A stretch of 64,000 nt of DNA from Acorus gramineus (taxonomy: Eukaryota > Streptophyta > Magnoliopsida > Acorales > Acoraceae), in assembly GCA_030737835.1 (NCBI GenBank), contig CM060855.1:3404478-3468477 (forward strand). Direction: 5' to 3'. This document shows, in pieces, positions 57,528 to 64,000 of this stretch; position 1 is the stretch's first letter, and the number at the start of each line of letters is the position of its first letter. The translations under genes were made by a program, and so were the position numbers. Under the pieces are notes generated by a model that did no database searches, was not told the origin of the DNA, and saw nothing but the letters and a program-made list of their open reading frames with translations.

Positions 57528-58376
57528 TAGGCCTGTCAACGGGTCGGGTCCGGGTCGGGTCGGGGTGGACCCGGACCCGACCCGTGACAGGACCCGGCGG
57601 GTCCGGGTCCAACCGAGGACCCGGCGGGTCCGGGGAAATGTGGACCCGGACCCGGACCCGTCGGACCCGGGTCGGGTCCGGGTCCGACCCGACCCGGATG
57701 GTTGGGTAAAAAAAAAAAGAGAGAAGAGCTCATGTATTTGTTTGTCTTATCATTCTATTTGAAAATTTTTGTAATAAAACATTATTGTTAATGAGACTAT
57801 GTTTGAATATAATTTTATACAATTCAAAAGAAGTAAATGAATTATTAAACAACATCTAAAACAATAATCACTAACATAAAAAACATATTAACCTAAATAA
57901 TAAACATAACTAACCTAAATAACATTCAAAACAATATTAACCTAAACAACATTCAAAACAATAAACACTAACATATTAACCTAAATAATAAACATAAATC
58001 ATGCAACAAACTAATTAATCATACAAATTCAAAAGCTAATAAGTTAATTGTCCAAAACAAACCGATTTATAGGCTTGTTATGATTATGATTTATGAACTT
58101 GTAGATACAAAAATAAGTTAAGTAAGAAATAAAATTATGTATCAACTAATACTAATGGTCTTGTAATATATGAACATATATTAAAAAAAACAGTCGGGTC
58201 CAACGGGTCCAACGGGTCGGGGCGGGGTGGACCCGGACCCGACCCGTTTGTTTGTTCGGGTCCGCCGGGTCGGGTCCAACTCGGGTCGGGTCCAAATCGG
58301 GTCGGGTATATTACACGTGTAATCGGGTCCGGGTCGGGTCGGGTCCGGGTCTGGACCCGACCCGTTGACAGGCCTA
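57528..58376. mobile_element. hAT-type MITE with GGGTCC-rich arms (younger copy)
   Basis: CATACAAT flanks both sides (57520-57527 and 58377-58384), a perfect 8-bp hAT duplication. The termini are TAGGCCTGTCAACGGGTC and its inverse GACCCGTTGACAGGCCTA. Both arms (57528-57710 and about 58195-58376) are arrays of GGGTCCGGGTCGG motifs on opposite strands. The AT-rich centre matches the copy at 49762-50561 nearly base for base. It has no ORF of its own, so it must be mobilised by a transposase elsewhere. Confidence 0.95.
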
Positions 58377-58384
58377 CATACAAT

Positions 58385-59424
58385 CATGCAAAATAGACTA
58401 TGTTTCTTAATTGGAGCATGTGCAGTTCGATTCATAATATGTGTAGTTTGATTAATAAGCCATGTAGTTCGATAATGATTGTACTGATGGTAGTTAGACC
58501 TGACTATACCCGGACTCTCTTAACTGTAGATTAGCCGCTCAAAGGTGTTCTTTAGTGGTGCACTTTATTCTTTAGGGCGTGTCTATCTCCACTGAGGGAT
58601 TTCCTTAACCCACCATCAGAAGAAAAAAAATAGTGTTTTTGTTGTTCTCACCAATCCAGCCAAGTCGACTAAACTTGATCGCTATTTTATGTTTTGGGTG
58701 ATCGAACTTGGTTGTCATTTTAGGTTTTGAGTAACCGAACTTGGTTGAACAAGATTTGTGATAAAATTCATAAATTTTTTTTGGAAACATAATCGCATGA
58801 CATGTATCCTCCTTGGATCCTTCATGCCACTCCAAATCTGAGTTGTAATGTAAAGAGAATCAATCATTATTCTTAAAGTGTAGAACATATGAACAATTTT
58901 TTTACATAAGTAAGAGACAAATTTTCAAAAACCAAATATAAAATGCGTTTGGATCAACTGATATTTTTTTTTTCAAATAAAGAATCTGCTTAACCGCGAA
59001 TTCAAACAAAGCTTAAAAATGATATATTTTGTCTAATAAGATATTTTTCCATAAAAAAGTTAATTAATTGAAAGTATACCTACTTACATTTTTTTCAGTC
59101 CCTTAACTGTTATTTGAATAAAAGAATAAGCGTAGAATATGATGGATAACCCACCCCCCCATGTTTAGTCGATCTGGGAGGGTGTAAATTACATTTTGGG
59201 TCAAGGGTTAAAAAGGGTGAGAGCTTGTTCGACGAAGTTTGGTGGACTGAGAGATTCAAATCCCACTTTTTAGGTTGAATGGGGCCAGGAAGGGTGACAT
59301 AGTTCTGGATCTTGTTCGATTAAATTCGATCGCCCTAAATCTGAAATGACGACCAAATTCGATCGACTTGAATTGATAGGACCAGCCAAACACATTCTTG
59401 GTTTTTTTTTTTTTTTTGGGTCAA
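58385..59424. other. Spacer upstream of the DUF167 gene
   Basis: No gene is recognised. A poly-T run (59401-59417) sits directly before the MITE. Confidence 0.5.
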
Positions 59425-59746
59425 GCCGCCGTTTGGAACAGGAATAAGCCCCTGGATAAACTCGGATAAAGGGGAATAATTGATAAAGGGTGTTTAGAAA
59501 CATAGAATAACTAGAGATAAAGTATGTCAGAATAAACTGATATAAAGTGGTACATGGATTCCAACCAACCCATGGAATTAAAGTTATCCTAGATTATTCC
59601 ATCCAAAAAATATGTGGACTCACTGTGAAATAACAAGAACAATTCAAAATGTAATCAAACACAAAATTATTTTATCCTTATTTATATTCACTCATATCAG
59701 AATAAATGTATACCCAAGAATAAAACATATTCCTCTACCAAACGCC
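59425..59746. mobile_element. Harbinger-like MITE ending 27 bp before the DUF167 start codon
   Basis: The left end GCCGCCGTTTGGAACAGGAA and the right end CCAAACGCC are inverted, and the body follows the MITE at 25180 in the same orientation (GGATTCCAACCAAYCCYTGG, TTATCCTAGRTTATT blocks) with an internal deletion. The 3-bp duplication is not clean. A TTATTTATATTC motif at about 59676 inside it could act as a TATA element for the gene next door. Confidence 0.7.
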
Positions 59747-59773
59747 AAGGGAATCCCATTCTATAACTAAAAA

Positions 59774-60314
59774 ATGGCTCCGGAAAAGAGAGGGAAAGCT
59801 CCGCCCCCAGCCGCCTCTTCCGCCACCACGACCGCCGATAAATTCCCGCCGTCTCTCCGCCTCGTCCCTCCCTCCGCCGTCTCCATCACCGTCCACGCCA
59901 AACCGGGCTCCAAGATCGCCACAATTACAGGTCTGCCACTCCCCTTCTCTACAAACCCTATCAAGTCGATCGTTCTCTCATTTGTTCCGTCTCAGATTTC
60001 GGCGACGAATCCGTCGGCGTACAGATCGACGCCCCCGCCAGGGACGGCGAGGCGAATGCGGCGCTCATCGAATACATGGCTTCGGTGAGTTCCCCCCCCC
60101 CCCCTCCAAAATTAGGGTTTGTTGATTTGTTTCAAAGGTCTCGGCTTTTTTGTGTTGTGTCGATGATTCGTATCAAAATTAGGTTTTGGGAGTGAAGCGG
60201 AGGCAGGTTTCGATCGGTTCGGGATCGAAGTCGAGGGAGAAGATCGTCCTTGTTGAGGAGGTATCTATGAGAAGTGTTTTTGATGCTTTAAACAAAGTCT
60301 GCAATTATGGGTGA
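59774..60314 (+). CDS. DUF167 / UPF0235 family protein (YggU-like)
   Basis: Three exons (59774-59930, 59996-60084, 60183-60314) join in phase to 125 aa. After a Pro/Ala/Thr-rich N-terminus of about 30 residues comes the DUF167 core: [12 protein letters not shown] at about 37-48, [41 protein letters not shown], and a C-terminal helix ending VFDALNKV. Length and motif order match the eukaryotic C15orf40-like members. The family is a small alpha/beta fold of unknown biochemical function. A GT at 60261 looks like a donor, but reading through it gives the expected family C-terminus, so exon 3 is taken to TGA at 60312-60314. As I recall, Arabidopsis has DUF167 and ATG1t genes side by side as well. 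Confidence 0.93.
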
Positions 60315-60780
60315 TGTATAGATATATATTAATTAAAAATGCACTTATTGTGGATAGGGTGACAAAGTTCGTGTAGAACAAATATTTTGCAAGAGTTTTG
60401 TTCGGTATGGCTAAGTGTACATTCGTAAATGATACTGGACAAAGTGTGGTACAAGTTTGAACACGATTAAATTGTTTTATTAAATATATTCTGATCATTG
60501 AGTAGATGCAAGAACTAGTATGTCAGGTGTGAAAGTGGCAATGTCAATTTGGGCTAGATTTTTACATTATGAAGTATTTAGTGGACTATTTAAAATAAAA
60601 GCTTAAAGATACTAAATGTGCAGTTTGATGAACATAAGTTTGTTTAGTTGATAGATATGCAGGGTATCCAAATGTCGAACTTTTCTAAACATTCAGATAC
60701 GTTCAATTTATTTTTTGACTGATTTTGGAATGGAAAGGCCATGTGATTGCAATACATGTGGGCTTTGATTTTTAAATTTG

Positions 60781-61230
60781 ATGAATGGTTTTCTGCAAAA
60801 GTTGTTTTCGTGTTGAAATGAATTCTAGAAATGCAGTAAATTCAATTTAGTGTTTTAGTTAGCAAAACATAGATTTTTGGCAAGAGAAGCAAAATGCGAG
60901 TTTTTGGGAGGACATAATAAAGGGCTGAGAATGGGGATAGCGGAGGAAAATACAGGTTTGCGTAGATACTGGTATCAATATCTTATCTTGCTGATCACCA
61001 ATGAATGGTTTCTGCAATAGTTTTTTTCATAGTGAATTTGACCGTATCAAATGCATTCTAGAAATGCAGTATATTCAACCTAGTGGTTTAGTTAGGGAAA
61101 CTCAAATTAGAGACTTGGAAAGAGAAGCTAAATGGGAGTTGTTGGGAGGACAGAATATAGGGTTAAGAATAGGGATTTTGGAGGAAAATGTTGGTAACAT
61201 AGCTACTGATATTCAATATTTTATCTTAGA
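60781..61230 (+). repeat. Diverged 220-bp tandem duplication downstream of the DUF167 gene
   Basis: Two units (60781-61000 and 61001-about 61228) both begin ATGAATGGTTT and share ATTCTAGAAATGCAGTA, TAGTTAG and TTGGGAGGACA blocks in order, at perhaps 75-80% identity. The second unit is partly open in one frame, but this is not matched in the first, so it is not called as coding. Confidence 0.75.
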
Positions 61231-63624
61231 TGTATCTGTTTCCTTCTTCTTTACTCCTCTTATTGGAATTGTACCAAAAAATTTACTGAAATATTTCTCT
61301 TAAAAAAAACTCAACTATATTCATCACATATGAAAGCGTAATTCTTCAATTCCTCACATATAAATATACACACATATGTGCGCATGTTTGAGTGTATACA
61401 ATTTGCTTACTATTTAAGCGACTAACTCTATCTCATAATGTATGGCATATATCTTTTGTATCAGATGCTTTTCACATATGAACCAAGTCCAACATTGTAT
61501 AATTGCCATCTTGTTTGATGCATTTTTATTACATTATTTTGCAAAGTTCAGACAGTGAAAAAAATACATCATTGCCTCCAAGCATTTTTTTTTCCTTTCT
61601 ACTGATAATTCTGGCATTGATGGGGACATAATTATATCGGGTTAGTTAGTGGTGGGTTAGTGCTTTGCATGGGAGTCCCAGGCTAGGTAGATTTTTGTTT
61701 TCTTTCTTTGTAAGTTTTAGTTGGCAGATTCCTCCTCACCTGCTGACTCTGTCAACTCTTGGAGTTTATCCCAAATTCAGTAAAAGTCCCGGGTGGTACA
61801 CTTACTTCAAAAAAGTTTTATCATCGCTGGACTCAGTAAGATAGGTCCTTGTTGGAAATCATACAAGATATATCTCAATTATTTTACCACAGCAAACTTA
61901 GGAAAGTTGTTGGATTGGAAGAATAGGAATCTACAGTGCCTTTCAAAATCAAGGTCACCTTTTTTTTTGGCAGTCAGTGAGGCCAATATTGAGTACACCA
62001 CCCCAATCTCATCATATCCACCTCTTCTTCCCCATGCTGCCATGCTCCAGAGTCCCCACATTTACTGCCACGGAGCAGTCATAGTCCCAATCAGAAAGAA
62101 CACTTTTTTCTTCACACACACCAACAGAACAGTCTTCTTCAAGGCTTCATAACTATCTGCTTTTTAGCCCCCTGATCGATGTAGAGGTCTTTGTTTTATC
62201 TGAACTCATTTTCAGCAACCCTAATAAGGAGCTCTTAGTGGAAAGGACTGATCCATGAGCGCATTCAAAGACTTTAAATCACAGTGGATGATCTGAACCT
62301 CGCACCTCTTCTTGTGGACAAGCAATCCTCTAAACATGTATATATAGATATATAAAGTTGATGAGAGCCCTTGTCACTAAAGCCAACTAGTCTTATAAGG
62401 TTCTTGTGGTGGTCTCTTCGCATCGCCCTCATGTCTGCCCAGGAATCTCTGTGAGTGTCTCTCTATGTCTTTCCCATCTATCATGTGCTGCACCAATCTC
62501 TCTATTGCTAGTATTATCCCTCCATCTGATAAATTTCCTTTGAAAATTACCCCAAATATTTGCCTTGTCTAGGACTTCTGAGCTCATTATATGAGAATTA
62601 TAGCATCTCCATTTCATCTTTCAAGCCATTGTTTTTTGCTGTGAAATTCTCATACTTGGCATTTACAAAAGTATACCAGTAATGGTTCTTGTAATCTCAT
62701 TATGTATGAACAATCACAGATCCATTTCATCTATGCAGTCTTCCTTTGTTGTCTCTGATAGAGTTGAATGTGTCTCATTTTTCCCATGCTATGACCTCTG
62801 TAGCAGTTAAGAAAAATATGAAGACCTCTACCATTGGCCAAAGTTTCCAATCAGTGATGCTTTTGAATGCTAGACTTTCTAGAAGAAATAAATCATGTAG
62901 AATGGTAAGTTGAATGAAAATCGAATATTAATGCAGGTACTGAAATCATTTAATGCTGAATCTAGGTCTACAGATATGCATGTTACCTGCCTGTGTTGTT
63001 TTAATGACGATTAATAGTGTATGGTACTAGATTAATTGATTGTGATGAAAATCAAATTGAGATATATAATATACTTCCACTAGCATTTTTGTGTTGGGTA
63101 TATTTAAAAAAAAAAATCTTCCACAAGTTTTGGGTCACAGAACTAGTATTTCCATCACGAAATCAAAATATGAAATCAGAACATGTCAAACATCACCTGC
63201 CACCTGTCAGTGTGGTATGAAAAAAATGATATGTCCAGCTCTGTATGCAGCCTCATCAAGGAAGTACATATTATAAAAAATGAAGTTATACACAGTGATA
63301 ACGCTAGTATATTTATATGTTAATTTTTATACACTATAATATCGCAGTATGCATGTGATATTACAATGTGTAACGGTTAGGAGATTGCTTTTGAACTGCA
63401 GAAAGAGTTATAAAATAAATTGAGTGTATCACTATTGAAATCCCCTTGTACACCGTAGATGACCAATACAGACCTAACTGTCAGTGTACCAGATGCCCAC
63501 AAAACCCCAATCTTGCATATGGAGAGAGAGAGAGACTTGTCAGGAAATCCAAGGGTGGAAGACAGCAGGGACCCAGATGAAAATCCACTTCTGTCGGTTA
63601 ACAAAGTCAAAATATTTTTTTTCA
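61229..63624. other. Intergenic spacer, no recognised gene
   Basis: Short frames at 61793-62152 (+) and 62429-62617 (-) have mixed composition but no family motif, no splice-site logic and no supporting context. Nothing else is seen apart from a (GA)n tract at about 63521-63534. Confidence 0.5.
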
Positions 63625-64000
63625 GGGAAAAATCCATATAACCCCTTTTAAACTGACTGAAATTTATATGACCCCTGAAAATACATAGTAAAACCAAATA
63701 ACCCCTTGAGTATTTACATTTATAGATAATGAATATTTTGTGAATATTATATTTGGTTAACCTTGATAGAAAACACAATATACCAAACAAGCCCTACAAT
63801 GTGTTCAAAATACGAAAAATCTTTCATAAATTATAATTTTATCTTTCCGAATAGGGTTTTATAATATTTTTAAAGAGGGTAAAATTTCATTTTTATATGG
63901 TTTTTTACATTTTTAACGCATTATAGTTGTTTTTTTAGCATATTGTGTTTTCAGTCATGGTTAATCAAATGAAATATTTGTAAAATATTCATCATTATTC
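63625..64000. mobile_element. Partial Mutator-like foldback MITE, cut by the window end
   Basis: It starts GGGAAAAATCCATATAACCC and continues with blocks shared with the element at 21783-22239 (CCCTGAAAAYACATA, GGTTAACCYTGAT, CAATATRTGAAAAAT). Its second arm and right target duplication would lie beyond the window. Confidence 0.75.

Noticed and set aside
60261-60314. Ending exon 3 of the DUF167 gene at the GT at 60261
   Set aside because: Reading through gives the C-terminal helix typical of the family and a stop 54 bp later; no matching downstream exon was seen.
61793-62152. 119-codon frame downstream of the DUF167 gene
   Set aside because: No recognisable domain, no splice or promoter context, and mixed composition; not supportable as a gene.

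Overview
This is nuclear DNA from a flowering plant, most likely a monocot. The genes have canonical GT–AG introns and GC-rich first exons. The spacers are AT-rich and full of LTR retrotransposons, MITEs, a SINE, LINE remnants and hAT- and Mutator-type elements. I cannot fix the species. Nothing bacterial, viral or plastid was seen.

Five host genes are supported. (1) An ACT-domain Raf-like protein kinase lies on + at 104-11907. I rebuilt 16 exons whose phases all agree, giving 559 aa. (2) An extensin lies on - at 28920-30210. It has a signal peptide, YHYK/VYKYK-SPPPPP repeats and a probable 3'-UTR intron, and it is broken by one frameshift. (3) An intronless 691-aa PLS-class DYW-type PPR protein lies on + at 43934-46009. 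(4) A truncated ATG1-type autophagy kinase (ATG1t-like) lies on + at 50728-53490, with 8 exons and 281 aa. (5) A DUF167/UPF0235 protein lies on + at 59774-60314, with 3 exons and 125 aa. The genes are spaced and individually promoted; no operon logic applies.

Between the kinase and the extensin (12.4-28.7 kb) sits a young Ty1/copia element (13672-20458). It has 693-bp LTRs, a near-intact gag-pol with a single frameshift, and an older Harbinger-type MITE as its insertion site. Mutator-like foldback elements, nested MITEs and a tRNA-type SINE follow. Between the extensin and the PPR gene lies a second, decayed copia element (34546-40968). It has a perfect 5-bp target duplication, but gag, protease and most of integrase are missing. 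A 1.4-kb TIR transposon is nested in it. A Mutator-like element with its own 9-bp duplication follows at 40999-41821.

Between the PPR gene and the ATG1t gene lie an exceptional ~1.66-kb palindrome (46821-48476, arms ~810 bp, loop 37 bp), a Tourist-like MITE and the first of two related hAT MITEs. Downstream of the ATG1t gene are a ~280-bp inverted repeat, a LINE RNase H relic, the second, younger hAT copy, and a MITE ending 27 bp before the DUF167 start codon.

The points most worth a second look are the giant palindrome, the arrays of mini-hairpins in the untranslated leaders of both copia elements, the frameshifted extensin, the MITE abutting the DUF167 gene, and the pair of hAT copies caught at different stages of CpG decay.
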